Shown: piece after piece, positions 29,703 to 37,414 of the stretch
How positions within the stretch are numbered: the first letter of the stretch is position 1
Layout: every line of letters starts with the position of its first letter
IMG/VR virus record: IMGVR_UViG_3300020442_002654
Location: 1-44,181 of that record
Strand: one strand, 5' to 3'
Source of the DNA: a virus
DNA length: 44,181 nucleotides
Translations under genes and position numbers: made by a program
Notes under the pieces: model-generated
Database searches by the model: none
What the model was told of the DNA's origin: nothing
Seen by the model: only the letters and a program-made list of their open reading frames with translations

Positions 29703-30495
29703 AGGTAAAGATTATTGTGATGTTAGTAGGGTATCTGTTTCTCAGATATCTAAATCAATAGCAAAAGATATTATCGTAAAAAAACATTATACGCATGCTT
29801 GGACTATGTGTAGATATGCTTTGGGTATCTATTATCAAATGGATGAGAAAGATATCTTCGGTAATGATTTAAAATTAATAGGTTGTGCTATTTACGGATT
29901 CCCAGTTGGAGCAAAAGCATCCACTTCAGTTTGTGAAGGATTATCCAAAGATAACATTTTAGAGTTGACTAGATTATATGTTGATGATGGTTATGGTTCT
30001 AATATAGAATCAAATGCATTAGCTAAAACTTTCCAATGGATAAAAAATAACGATAAAAATATTAAAGTTCTTTTAAGTTATGCTGATAACGGACAAGAAC
30101 ATTTAGGTGGTATCTACCAAGCAACCAATTGGATTTATCAAGGTTTATCAACTGATATCGCTTTGATGCCTAATTGGGGTATATCATTAAGTAAAGAACC
30201 ACACAATTGGATTCATAGTAGAAGTGTCTTTAATTTATGGGGTAGTGGTAACTTAGAACATTTAAAAAAAGAAATAGGAAAAGAAGGATATAAAGAGTTT
30301 TGGAGAAGAGAAGAACCTCCGAAACACAGATATATACAAATCTTAGCTCAAAATAGAAAAGAGAGAAAGGATTTGTTAAAAAGATTGAAACATGAAACAA
30401 AACCTTATCCAAAGGAAGCATCCGATTATAATACAGAGGTGGTGCACCACTTCACTTATGAACCTGATGCAGAACTTGAGACAAAGTTTTGGTGA
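29692..30495 (+). CDS. Mom-like GNAT protein 2 (tandem paralogue)
   Basis: A 267-residue paralogue of the preceding protein. Both begin K-x-Y-C-D-(I/V)-S-(K/R)-(L/V)-S-V and share V-K-K-H-Y-T-H-A-W, L-E-L-T-R-L-Y-V-D-D-G-Y-G-S-N-I-E-S, L-S-Y-A-D-N-G-Q-E-H-L-G-G-I-Y-Q-A-T-N-W-I-Y-Q-G and K-H-R-Y-I-Q-I-L-A. The start is TTG at 29692, overlapping the first copy by 11 bases, so the two are translationally coupled. Divergence in the middle and in the loops suggests two different substrates or a heterodimer rather than a recent duplication. The likely activity is a GNAT-type acyl or related transfer to DNA adenine. The gene ends 60 bases before the TonB receptor. Confidence 0.65.
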   Translation: MKIKGKDYCDVSRVSVSQISKSIAKDIIVKKHYTHAWTMCRYALGIYYQMDEKDIFGNDLKLIGCAIYGFPVGAKASTSVCEGLSKDNILELTRLYVDDGYGSNIESNALAKTFQWIKNNDKNIKVLLSYADNGQEHLGGIYQATNWIYQGLSTDIALMPNWGISLSKEPHNWIHSRSVFNLWGSGNLEHLKKEIGKEGYKEFWRREEPPKHRYIQILAQNRKERKDLLKRLKHETKPYPKEASDYNTEVVHHFTYEPDAELETKFW

Positions 30496-30519
30496 TTGTT
30501 TCAATGGTTACTATAAATG
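30488..30519 (+). promoter_or_regulatory. Possible promoter of the TonB receptor gene
   Basis: TTTG at 30488-30491, exactly 20 bases, then TATAAATG at 30512-30519. This has the same spacing as the confident promoters but two mismatches in TAnnTTTG. It overlaps the end of the second Mom-like gene and leaves a leader of about 30 bases before the ATG at 30555. Confidence 0.4.
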
Positions 30520-30529
30520 TTATAGTATG

Positions 30530-30545
30530 TTTAATTTAAATTAAA
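30530..30545 (+). promoter_or_regulatory. Perfect 16-base palindrome before the TonB receptor
   Basis: TTTAATTT at 30530-30537 followed directly by its reverse complement AAATTAAA at 30538-30545. It is in the leader just upstream of the ATG at 30555. It could be an operator for a dimeric regulator, though all-A/T palindromes arise easily in this composition. Confidence 0.3.
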
Positions 30546-30554
30546 ACAATTATT

Positions 30555-33266
30555 ATGAGAAAACTATTATTAGTTGGATTGATGCTTTTAACAAGCATCA
30601 CAACCTTCGCACAAGTAAACATTGTTGGGAAGGTTTTTGATGTAGAGACAAATGACCCTTTACCAGGCGCAACTATCGTTGTTGAAGGAACAAACGATGG
30701 TACTGTAACTGGATTTGATGGTACTTTTTCTCTAAGTGCAAATGAAGGAACATCTCTTTTGATTTCCTACTTAGGGTACGAAACAGCAAGAGTTCTCGCT
30801 GATGATTCTATTAGTGTAGGATTAACACCTGATTTAAATGTATTAGGTGAAGTTGTTGTTAGTTCTGGTGTAATTGATATTGCAAAGGTAAGAGAAACAC
30901 CTGTAGCAGTTTCAACTATTTCACCATCAGAAATAGCACTCAAAGTTGGTAACCAAGAGTTTCCTGAAATTATGAACAAAACACCAGGTGTTTACGCTAC
31001 CAAACAAGGTGGTGGGTATGGTGACTCAAGAATCTCTTTAAGAGGATTCGACCAAAGAAACACATCATTCCTTATCAACGGACAACCAGTCAATGATATG
31101 GAAAACGGATGGGTTTATTGGTCTAACTGGCAAGGTCTTACAGATGTTGCAAGTGGTATCCAATTACAAAGAGGTTTAGGAGCTTCTAAATTAGCAGTAC
31201 CATCAGTAGGTGGAACTGTTTCAATTTTTACAAAAGCCGCTGAGGCAAGAGCAGGTAGTTCAGTACAACAAGTTGTTGGTAACGATGGTTATACTAAAAC
31301 TACTGTATCTCACTCAACTGGTTTAAATGATAATGGATGGGCAACATCTGTACTACTTTCAAAGTGGGCAGGTGATGGTTATATCTATAATACAAGTGGT
31401 GAGGGTTACACTTACTTCTTTGCATTAGGATATGCACCTGAAGATTCAGACCACTCAGTTAACTTTTCATTCTTAGGTGCTGGACAATGGCACCACCAAA
31501 GAGATGTTTGGGTTTCTATTAGAGATTACCAAAACTTTGGTGAAGAAGGAATTGATAGAAGATGGAATACTAATGGTGGTATTTTAAATGGAGAAGAATA
31601 TTCTTTAAGAAGAAACTTCTACAACAAACCATTAGCAACTCTTAACTGGGATTGGGATATTAACTCAAACCTAAAACTTGCTACATCATTATATGGTTCA
31701 GCAGGTAGAGGTGGGGGAACAGGTCCAAGAGGTAGAAACTACTACAACTCGGAAACTGATATCTTACCATTCAGAAAAGACCTTACTGAACACTACTTAG
31801 AAAATGGTAGAGGTTCAAGAACACCAGAAGGATTTATTGACTTCGATGCTATCGTTGCATTCAACCAATCAAATACAGACCCATATAGTGGTGATTTACC
31901 ATTTGCAGGTCAGTTAATTGGTTCTAATGGATTCAATGATGATGGTGTAAACAGAAGTGCTTTGATTAGAAGAGCATCTATGAACTCACATGACTGGGTT
32001 GGAGCAATCTCTAACTTAGAATATGAGAGTGGAAATTGGAAAACTTCAATTGGTGTTGATTTGAGAAACTATACAGGTTATCACTATAGAGTATTAAATG
32101 ACCTTCTTGGATTAGATGGTTACTACTCTACAGGTAATGATAACTCTGCAGGACAAATCATCAACACTTTAGTTGATGCTAATCCTTTCCAAAATACAGG
32201 AATTAGAGGACCGAAAATCGCTTACTATAATATTGGTAAAGTTGGTTGGCAAGGTCTTAATGGTTTAGTTGAGTATAACAACTCTACTTTATCAGCTGTA
32301 TTACAAGGTGGTTTATCTAATCAATCTTTCCAAAGAATTGATTACTTCGCACAACCTGATAATCCAGAATCAGATACAGAAAATGTTGGTGGTGGATATG
32401 TAAAAGGTGGTGCTAATTACAATATAGATGAGAAATCAAATGTGTTCTTTAACGCTGGTTTCATATCTAGACAACCAAACTTTGATGCAGTATTCCCTAA
32501 CTATGCAAACAATGTTAATCCTGATTTACAAAATGAGGAAATTACATCAGTTGAATTAGGATATGGATTCGTTAGTAATAACTTCAAAGCAAATGTGAAC
32601 TTATACTCTACAACTTGGGGTAACAGATTTGTAAGTAGAAGTTTATCTAACCAACAAGGTGTAGATGGATTTGCACAATTTAAAAATATCGATGTTGTAC
32701 ATAATGGTATTGAAGTAGAAGCTAGTTATGACCCAACATCAAACTTGAGATTAAAAGGTATGTTATCAATCGGTGATTGGAGATATACTAAAGATTTCGA
32801 AGCAGCATTATTTGATGATAATAACCAACAAATAGGTACAGGTACATTGTATCTAAAAGATGCTAAAGTTGGTGATGCAGCTCAATTTGTTTCTTACTTA
32901 GAAGCAGATTATAGAATCGGAAATAAACTAAATGTAGATTTAGGATATAGATTTGTAGATAATCTGTACGCAGATTACTCAATTACTGATTCAGAGTTTA
33001 CACAACCTGATAATGCTGGAGCATTAAAATTACCTTCTTATGGATTAGTAGATTTAGGTGGAACACTTAGATTTAGTTTATTCGGTAATGATGCTTCATT
33101 CAGAGTAAATGTCAACAACTTACTTGACACTTACTATATTGCAGAATCTAACTCAAACATCCACGCTTCTGCTGGTTCAGAAACTTGGAATGGAATTGAT
33201 ACGAGAAACTCAGTATGGTTCGGATTCGGACGTACTTGGAACGCTTCTCTAAAATACAGATTCTAA
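30555..33266 (+). CDS. TonB-dependent outer-membrane receptor (SusC-type N-domain)
   Basis: A complete 903-residue receptor. The signal peptide is residues 1-20 (M-R-K-L-L-L-V-G-L-M-L-L-T-S-I-T-T-F-A-Q). A carboxypeptidase-regulatory-like domain follows at about 21-100 (I-V-G-K-V-F-D-V-E-T-N-D-P-L-P-G-A-T-I-V-V-E-G-T), typical of Bacteroidota receptors. A TonB-box-like G-E-V-V-V is at about 98-102. The plug (about 110-225) has I-M-N-K-T-P-G-V-Y, then R-I-S-L-R-G-F-D-Q-R and V-P-S-V-G-G-T-V-S-I-F. The barrel ends with W-N-A-S-L-K-Y-R-F, the terminal Phe needed for insertion. No frameshift or internal stop is seen. It would import an iron complex, vitamin or glycan, driven by host TonB. No SusD partner is present. 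An intact host-type transporter gene in a phage replication region is unusual. Base composition is slightly less AT-rich than its neighbours. Confidence 0.95.
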   Translation: MRKLLLVGLMLLTSITTFAQVNIVGKVFDVETNDPLPGATIVVEGTNDGTVTGFDGTFSLSANEGTSLLISYLGYETARVLADDSISVGLTPDLNVLGEVVVSSGVIDIAKVRETPVAVSTISPSEIALKVGNQEFPEIMNKTPGVYATKQGGGYGDSRISLRGFDQRNTSFLINGQPVNDMENGWVYWSNWQGLTDVASGIQLQRGLGASKLAVPSVGGTVSIFTKAAEARAGSSVQQVVGNDGYTKTTVSHSTGLNDNGWATSVLLSKWAGDGYIYNTSGEGYTYFFALGYAPEDSDHSVNFSFLGAGQWHHQRDVWVSIRDYQNFGEEGIDRRWNTNGGILNGEEYSLRRNFYNKPLATLNWDWDINSNLKLATSLYGSAGRGGGTGPRGRNYYNSETDILPFRKDLTEHYLENGRGSRTPEGFIDFDAIVAFNQSNTDPYSGDLPFAGQLIGSNGFNDDGVNRSALIRRASMNSHDWVGAISNLEYESGNWKTSIGVDLRNYTGYHYRVLNDLLGLDGYYSTGNDNSAGQIINTLVDANPFQNTGIRGPKIAYYNIGKVGWQGLNGLVEYNNSTLSAVLQGGLSNQSFQRIDYFAQPDNPESDTENVGGGYVKGGANYNIDEKSNVFFNAGFISRQPNFDAVFPNYANNVNPDLQNEEITSVELGYGFVSNNFKANVNLYSTTWGNRFVSRSLSNQQGVDGFAQFKNIDVVHNGIEVEASYDPTSNLRLKGMLSIGDWRYTKDFEAALFDDNNQQIGTGTLYLKDAKVGDAAQFVSYLEADYRIGNKLNVDLGYRFVDNLYADYSITDSEFTQPDNAGALKLPSYGLVDLGGTLRFSLFGNDASFRVNVNNLLDTYYIAESNSNIHASAGSETWNGIDTRNSVWFGFGRTWNASLKYRF

Positions 33267-33280
33267 AAAACCTAATAATT

Positions 33281-33304
33281 AGGGAGGGGAAACCCTCCCT
33301 TTTT
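33281..33304 (+). terminator. Intrinsic terminator after the TonB receptor
   Basis: AGGGAGGG (33281-33288), loop GAAA, CCCTCCCT (33293-33300), then TTTT ATTTTA. The 8-base perfect G/C-rich stem, tetraloop and T-tract lie 14 bases after the receptor stop. This is by far the clearest terminator in the window and closes the receptor transcript. Confidence 0.93.
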
Positions 33305-33327
33305 ATTTTAAAATAATTCATAAAATA

Positions 33328-33359
33328 TTTGGATTTCTCAATTATTTTTTGTATATTAG
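33328..33359 (+). promoter_or_regulatory. Bacteroidota-type promoter P6
   Basis: TTTG at 33328-33331, 20 bases, TATATTAG at 33352-33359, located 24 bases beyond the terminator. The ATG of the next small gene at 33364 is only 5 bases after the downstream element, so its message should start at or next to the start codon. Confidence 0.78.
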
Positions 33360-33363
33360 TACT

Positions 33364-33516
33364 ATGAGAAAACTTACAATCTTAACACACCTTTCAGAAG
33401 TAGAAAGAGATTTAAAAGCAAAGTGTGAACATAGTACGAATGAAATAGAGGGTGATAAGTGGAGTAAACACCACGATAACATCCAAAGTTTAATTAAAGA
33501 TTTATTAGATGGCTAG
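33364..33516 (+). CDS. Small hypothetical protein before the nuclease
   Basis: A 50-residue helical protein (M-R-K-L-T-I-L-T-H-L-S-E-V-E-R-D-L-K-A-K, ending Q-S-L-I-K-D-L-L-D-G). It starts immediately behind promoter P6 and its stop overlaps the nuclease ATG by 8 bases, an arrangement that supports a real, coupled gene. It has one Cys and no known motif. It may be a leader gene that sets translation of the nuclease, or a small partner of it. Confidence 0.6.
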   Translation: MRKLTILTHLSEVERDLKAKCEHSTNEIEGDKWSKHHDNIQSLIKDLLDG

Positions 33517-34366
33517 AGTTTCTTACTCTCAATATTCAATGTGGAGTTCATGTCCACAACAATACAAACTAAATTATATCGATAAGTTAGGTGAAAGTTC
33601 AGGTAACATTCACACAATCTTTGGTACGGCAATGCACGAAACCATCCAACACTTTTTGGATGTGATGTATAATGTTACAAAGAAACAAGCTATGGAAATC
33701 GATTTAGATATCCTACTAAAAGATAAATTGGTTGAAGAGTTTAAGAAAGAAAAAGAAAAGCAAGGTGATAGGTTACCTTGTACACAAATTGAATTAGAAG
33801 AGTTTTTTGGTGATGGTAGACAGATTCTAAAGTTTTTCAAATCTAAATTAGCTAAATGGTATTCTAAGAAAGGATATAAATTAGAAGCAATTGAATTACC
33901 TTTGAACGCTCAAATCAAACCAAATGTAAACTTTATTGGATTTATTGATGTAGTTTTAAGAAATTTACACGATAACTCAATTACGATTATTGATTTAAAA
34001 ACATCGACAAGAGGTTGGAACAAATACCAAAAGAGAGACCAGATAAAAAACTCTCAGATTCTAATTTATAAAAAGATATACGCTGAGAAGTATGGATTAC
34101 CATTAGATAAAGTACACGTAGAATTTCAGATACTAAAAAGAAAGATAAATGAGGATTGGGATTTTCCTATACCTCGAATATCAACTCACATACCAGCTAA
34201 TGGAAAACCATCCATCAATAAAGCTTGGAATGGGTTTATGAATTTCATTGAAACTGTATTTGATGAAGATGGAAAGTATAGAGATATAGATTACTTTACT
34301 AACAAAGGTAAACCATGTGATTGGTGTGAGTTTAAACAAAGAGGACTTTGTTCCGCTTGGAGTTAA
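33509..34366 (+). CDS. PD-(D/E)XK nuclease with Fe-S cysteines (Cas4/RecB-like)
   Basis: A 285-residue nuclease. It starts S-Y-S-Q-Y-S-M-W-S-S-C-P-Q-Q-Y-K (5-20), as in RecB/AddB/Cas4 proteins. G-T-A-M-H-E is at 39-44, with the RecB-type His at H43. The core is G-F-I-D-V-V (D147) followed by I-I-D-L-K-T-S (D162, K164), and then Q-I-L-I-Y. Cys at C15, with C270-x2-C273-x7-C281 at the end, has the spacing of a 4Fe-4S cluster site. All expected catalytic residues are present. It probably acts as an exonuclease on DNA ends in recombination or host DNA breakdown. T4 does this with gp46/47, which are not in this window. No cas1 or cas2 is near, so a CRISPR role is unlikely. Confidence 0.88.
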   Translation: MARVSYSQYSMWSSCPQQYKLNYIDKLGESSGNIHTIFGTAMHETIQHFLDVMYNVTKKQAMEIDLDILLKDKLVEEFKKEKEKQGDRLPCTQIELEEFFGDGRQILKFFKSKLAKWYSKKGYKLEAIELPLNAQIKPNVNFIGFIDVVLRNLHDNSITIIDLKTSTRGWNKYQKRDQIKNSQILIYKKIYAEKYGLPLDKVHVEFQILKRKINEDWDFPIPRISTHIPANGKPSINKAWNGFMNFIETVFDEDGKYRDIDYFTNKGKPCDWCEFKQRGLCSAWS

Positions 34367-34398
34367 CGTTTTTATTTTTTTGTTATATTTATATATAC
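34367..34398 (+). promoter_or_regulatory. Promoter-like element, same type as before gene 32
   Basis: CGTTTTT at 34367-34373, 8 bases, then GTTATATTTATATATAC at 34382-34398. The second block is identical over 17 bases to the copy at 9557-9573 and the gap is the same. It begins right after the nuclease stop and precedes the small RHH-like gene at 34420. Confidence 0.5.
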
Positions 34399-34419
34399 TT
34401 ATATACAAATAGAGAGATT

Positions 34420-34614
34420 ATGGTAGAAACAAAATTAACAACGGTAAAAATCCTTAAAAATGTTTATTCAAAATTCAAAAGATTATCTTTTGAATCAGAT
34501 ATAACTTTACAGAAATTAGTTAACAGAGCAGTTGACAAATATGTAGAGGATGAAGATTTTAGAAACGAAATAAACGATTATACACTTCTCGAAGCAAGTG
34601 GTTCTCAATTTTAA
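34420..34614 (+). CDS. Ribbon-helix-helix-like small protein
   Basis: A 64-residue protein from ATG 34420, which follows a purine-rich AGAGAGA ribosome site. K-L-T-T-V-K-I-L-K-N-V-Y-S-K-F-K-R-L is a strand and helix A. I-T-L-Q-K-L-V-N-R-A-V-D-K-Y-V-E-D is helix B. The order is that of MetJ/Arc/CopG-type DNA-binding regulators. An earlier in-frame ATG at 34348 would place the start inside the nuclease gene and add a hydrophobic leader across the promoter-like element, so I reject it. The small size and the element shared with gene 32 suggest an early-expressed regulator; its target is unknown. Confidence 0.7.
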   Translation: MVETKLTTVKILKNVYSKFKRLSFESDITLQKLVNRAVDKYVEDEDFRNEINDYTLLEASGSQF

Positions 34615-34615
34615 A

Positions 34616-34753
34616 ATGAACAAACAAGATAACGGAAATACACAACTCAATCAAGCTCGTGAAGAGTTTAACGATAGAATAGTTCGTAAAAAGTTCTTAG
34701 GAGCAACTCCAAGAGTTTATTGGAACTCATCACGTAGATTTAGAACAATTTAA
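34616..34753 (+). CDS. Tiny basic protein
   Basis: A 45-residue protein (M-N-K-Q-D-N-G-N-T-Q-L-N-Q-A-R-E-E-F, then R-I-V-R-K-K-F-L-G-A, ending S-S-R-R-F-R-T-I). It starts 1 base after the RHH-like gene's stop and ends 10 bases before the glycosyltransferase. The basic end suggests RNA or DNA binding. Nothing else can be said; its support is only position, frame and composition. Confidence 0.45.
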   Translation: MNKQDNGNTQLNQAREEFNDRIVRKKFLGATPRVYWNSSRRFRTI

Positions 34754-34763
34754 ATAATAGTTA

Positions 34764-36152
34764 ATGGCAGAGAAAAAGAAGATTCTATTGTTATCCGATG
34801 ATTTAAGGATGACATCAGGTATCGCAACAGTATCCAAAGAATTCGTTATGGGTTCAATGGATAGATTTCATTGGGTTCAATTAGGAGCAGCAGTAAAACA
34901 TCCCGACCAAGGTAGAGAAATAGATTTAGGTGAAGATGCACGAAAGCAAAGTGGTGTATCAGATGCATCACTTAAAATAGTTCCTTGGACTGGTTATGGT
35001 GATGCTAACATTTTGAGACAGATGATAATGAGACATCAACCAGATGCGATACTTCACTTTACAGACCCAAGATATTGGAGATGGTTATATGAAATAGAAG
35101 CAGAAATCAGAGAAAACATTCCGATTCTGTTTTATCATATTTGGGATGATTTACCAGACCCAAAATATAATAGAGATTACTACGAAAGTTGTGATTGGTT
35201 AGGATGTATCTCAAAACAAACTTATGGTATTGTAAGTAGAGTTGGTAAACTAAAAACTGATACAAACATACCATTAGAAGATTGGCAAGTAGATTATGTA
35301 CCACATGGTATCAATCCAAAGAAGTGTTTCAAAACAGAAGTACCAGCTGATTTCAAAAAGGCAGCATTGGGTGGTAAAGATTATAAGTTCGTTCTATTTT
35401 GGATGAACAGAAACATTAGAAGAAAACAACCATCAGATGTGATATGGGCATACAAAGAGTTTGTAGATGGATTACCAGAAGAAGAAAGAAAAGATTGTTG
35501 TTTGGTAATGCACACCGCACCAGTTGACCAGAATGGTACTGATTTGTACAAAGTAAAAGAAGCGATTTGTCCTGATTATGATGTAAGATTTTCAACTGCA
35601 AGAATTGGTGATGAACAATTAAATTATCTTTACAACTTAGCAGATTGTACAATCAACATCGCAGGTAACGAAGGATTTGGATTAACAACTGCAGAATCGG
35701 TAATGGCTGAAACTCCTATCATTGTAAATGTTACGGGTGGAATGCAAGACCAATGTGGATTTAGAAAGAAATCAGATGGTAAATTATTTACAGCTGATGA
35801 TTACAAAAAGATTGGTTCTCTTCATAATTGGAGAGAGTGGGAAGGTAGAGTAACTCATGGTGAGTGGGTTAAACCTGTATGGCCAAAAGTACAAACAATG
35901 ACTGGTTCAGTTCCTACACCTTATATAATCGATGATAAAGTAGATATTATAGAAGTATCTGAAGCAATTAGATATTGGTACGATAAAGGTAAAAAAGGAA
36001 GAGAAAAAGCAGGTAAAGCTGGTAGAGAAGCATTCTTAGGAGAAATAGGTTTGGGTGTTGATAATCAAAACAAATGTATGGCAGATGGTATTGAGAAAGC
36101 AATCAAAAACTTCAAACCTAAAAAACGTTATAACTTATATAAATTAGCATAA
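34764..36152 (+). CDS. Glycosyltransferase, GT4-like
   Basis: A 462-residue GT-B glycosyltransferase. The N-terminal Rossmann start is K-K-I-L-L-L-S-D-D-L-R-M-T-S-G-I-A-T-V (about 4-22), followed by I-L-F-Y-H-I-W-D-D-L-P-D-P-K-Y and Y-V-P-H-G-I-N-P (about 174-181). The donor-site motif N-E-G-F-G-L-T-T-A-E-S-V-M-A-E-T-P-I-I is at about 299-317, the E-x7-E signature of GT4. Insertions after 330 (W-R-E-W-E-G-R-V-T) are longer than in standard members. It transfers a sugar from a nucleotide donor to an acceptor I cannot identify. It opens the glycosylation cluster and overlaps the next gene by one base. Confidence 0.88.
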   Translation: MAEKKKILLLSDDLRMTSGIATVSKEFVMGSMDRFHWVQLGAAVKHPDQGREIDLGEDARKQSGVSDASLKIVPWTGYGDANILRQMIMRHQPDAILHFTDPRYWRWLYEIEAEIRENIPILFYHIWDDLPDPKYNRDYYESCDWLGCISKQTYGIVSRVGKLKTDTNIPLEDWQVDYVPHGINPKKCFKTEVPADFKKAALGGKDYKFVLFWMNRNIRRKQPSDVIWAYKEFVDGLPEEERKDCCLVMHTAPVDQNGTDLYKVKEAICPDYDVRFSTARIGDEQLNYLYNLADCTINIAGNEGFGLTTAESVMAETPIIVNVTGGMQDQCGFRKKSDGKLFTADDYKKIGSLHNWREWEGRVTHGEWVKPVWPKVQTMTGSVPTPYIIDDKVDIIEVSEAIRYWYDKGKKGREKAGKAGREAFLGEIGLGVDNQNKCMADGIEKAIKNFKPKKRYNLYKLA

Positions 36153-37414
36153 TGAGTAAACCATTATTAATATATCAGGCGCCGGTAGCAACTAGAAGTG
36201 GTTATGGTGACCATTCAAGAGATATTCTAAAATCAATATTTGAATACGATAAATTTGATGTGATTACTATTCCAACTCGTTGGGGTAATACACCACAAAA
36301 TCAAATCAATCCTCAAACAGAATTTGGACAAAAACTATTAGGAACTGTTGGTAAACAAATTACAAAACAACCTGAAGTTCATATTCAAATGACAGTACCA
36401 AATGAATTCCAAAAGAAAGGAAAGTTTAGTATTGGTATTACGGCTGGTATTGAATCAACATTAGCACCAAAAGATTGGATTGATGGTTGTAATAGAATGG
36501 ATTTGATAATTGTACCAACAGAGTTTTCCAAAAAAGTTTTAGAGCAAACAATCTACGATGAAAAGGATAAACAAACTGGACAGGTAATTAGACAATTCAA
36601 AATTACTAAACCGATTGTAGTTTTACACGAAGGTGTAGATTTATCTACATACCTCAAACCAAAAGTAGATGTTGATGTTTTAGAAGGAATTGATTCTGAT
36701 TGGAACTATCTTTTTACAGGTCATTGGTTAAAAGGTGATTTGGGTAAAGATAGAAAAGATGTGGGAATGATGATTAAAACATTCTGTACTGTATTTAAAA
36801 ATACACCAAAGAAAAAACAACCAGGTCTTATTCTAAAAACATCTTCAGCTGGATTCTCTGTTATGGATAGAGAACACATATCACAGAAGATTAAAGAAAT
36901 AGCAAAAGAATTTGGTGATAATTGTCCACCTATCCATTTATTGTTTGGTGATTTAACAGATGAACAAATGGCATCATTATATCATCACCCAAAAGTAAAA
37001 GCTATGATATCATTCACAAAAGGTGAAGGATATGGGAGACCCTTATGTGAGTTTACACTTACAGGAAAACCAATCTTAGTAAGTAAATGGAGTGGACATA
37101 TAGATTTTCTACCTGAAAAACATACTGAATTTTTAGAAGGTGGATTGGAAGAAATACATCAATCAGTAGCAGACCAATTCTTACTAAAAGAAGCTAAATG
37201 GTTTCAAGTAAACTATTCACACGCAGCTAGTATTTTAGAAAAGGTATTTAAAAACTACAAAACACATCTAACCAAATCAAAAGGATTGGTTGATAATACT
37301 AAAAAGAATTTTTCACTACAAGCTATGCACGATAAGTTTAAAGTTATTATGGATGAGTATGTTAAACTACCTGAGTTTGTAAGTTTGAAATTACCAGAAA
37401 TTAAAAAGCTATAA
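36152..37414 (+). CDS. Glycosyltransferase, GT4-like
   Basis: A 420-residue GT-B protein. L-L-I-Y-Q-A-P-V-A-T-R-S-G-Y-G-D-H-S-R-D is at about 5-24, the acceptor-side loop. I-I-V-P-T-E-F-S-K is at about 115-123 and V-L-H-E-G-V-D at about 154-160. The C-terminal donor motif is F-T-K-G-E-G-Y-G-R-P-L-C-E-F-T-L-T-G-K-P at about 288-307. It resembles the preceding enzyme in layout but not closely in sequence. It sits in a chain of genes with one-base overlaps (TAATG at 36150-36154 and again at 37412-37416), so these are translated as one unit. Confidence 0.88.
   Translation: MSKPLLIYQAPVATRSGYGDHSRDILKSIFEYDKFDVITIPTRWGNTPQNQINPQTEFGQKLLGTVGKQITKQPEVHIQMTVPNEFQKKGKFSIGITAGIESTLAPKDWIDGCNRMDLIIVPTEFSKKVLEQTIYDEKDKQTGQVIRQFKITKPIVVLHEGVDLSTYLKPKVDVDVLEGIDSDWNYLFTGHWLKGDLGKDRKDVGMMIKTFCTVFKNTPKKKQPGLILKTSSAGFSVMDREHISQKIKEIAKEFGDNCPPIHLLFGDLTDEQMASLYHHPKVKAMISFTKGEGYGRPLCEFTLTGKPILVSKWSGHIDFLPEKHTEFLEGGLEEIHQSVADQFLLKEAKWFQVNYSHAASILEKVFKNYKTHLTKSKGLVDNTKKNFSLQAMHDKFKVIMDEYVKLPEFVSLKLPEIKKL

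Noticed and set aside
33509-34366. Cas4-like nuclease as part of a CRISPR system
   Set aside because: No repeat array, cas1 or cas2 is present in the window; such nucleases are common in phages on their own.
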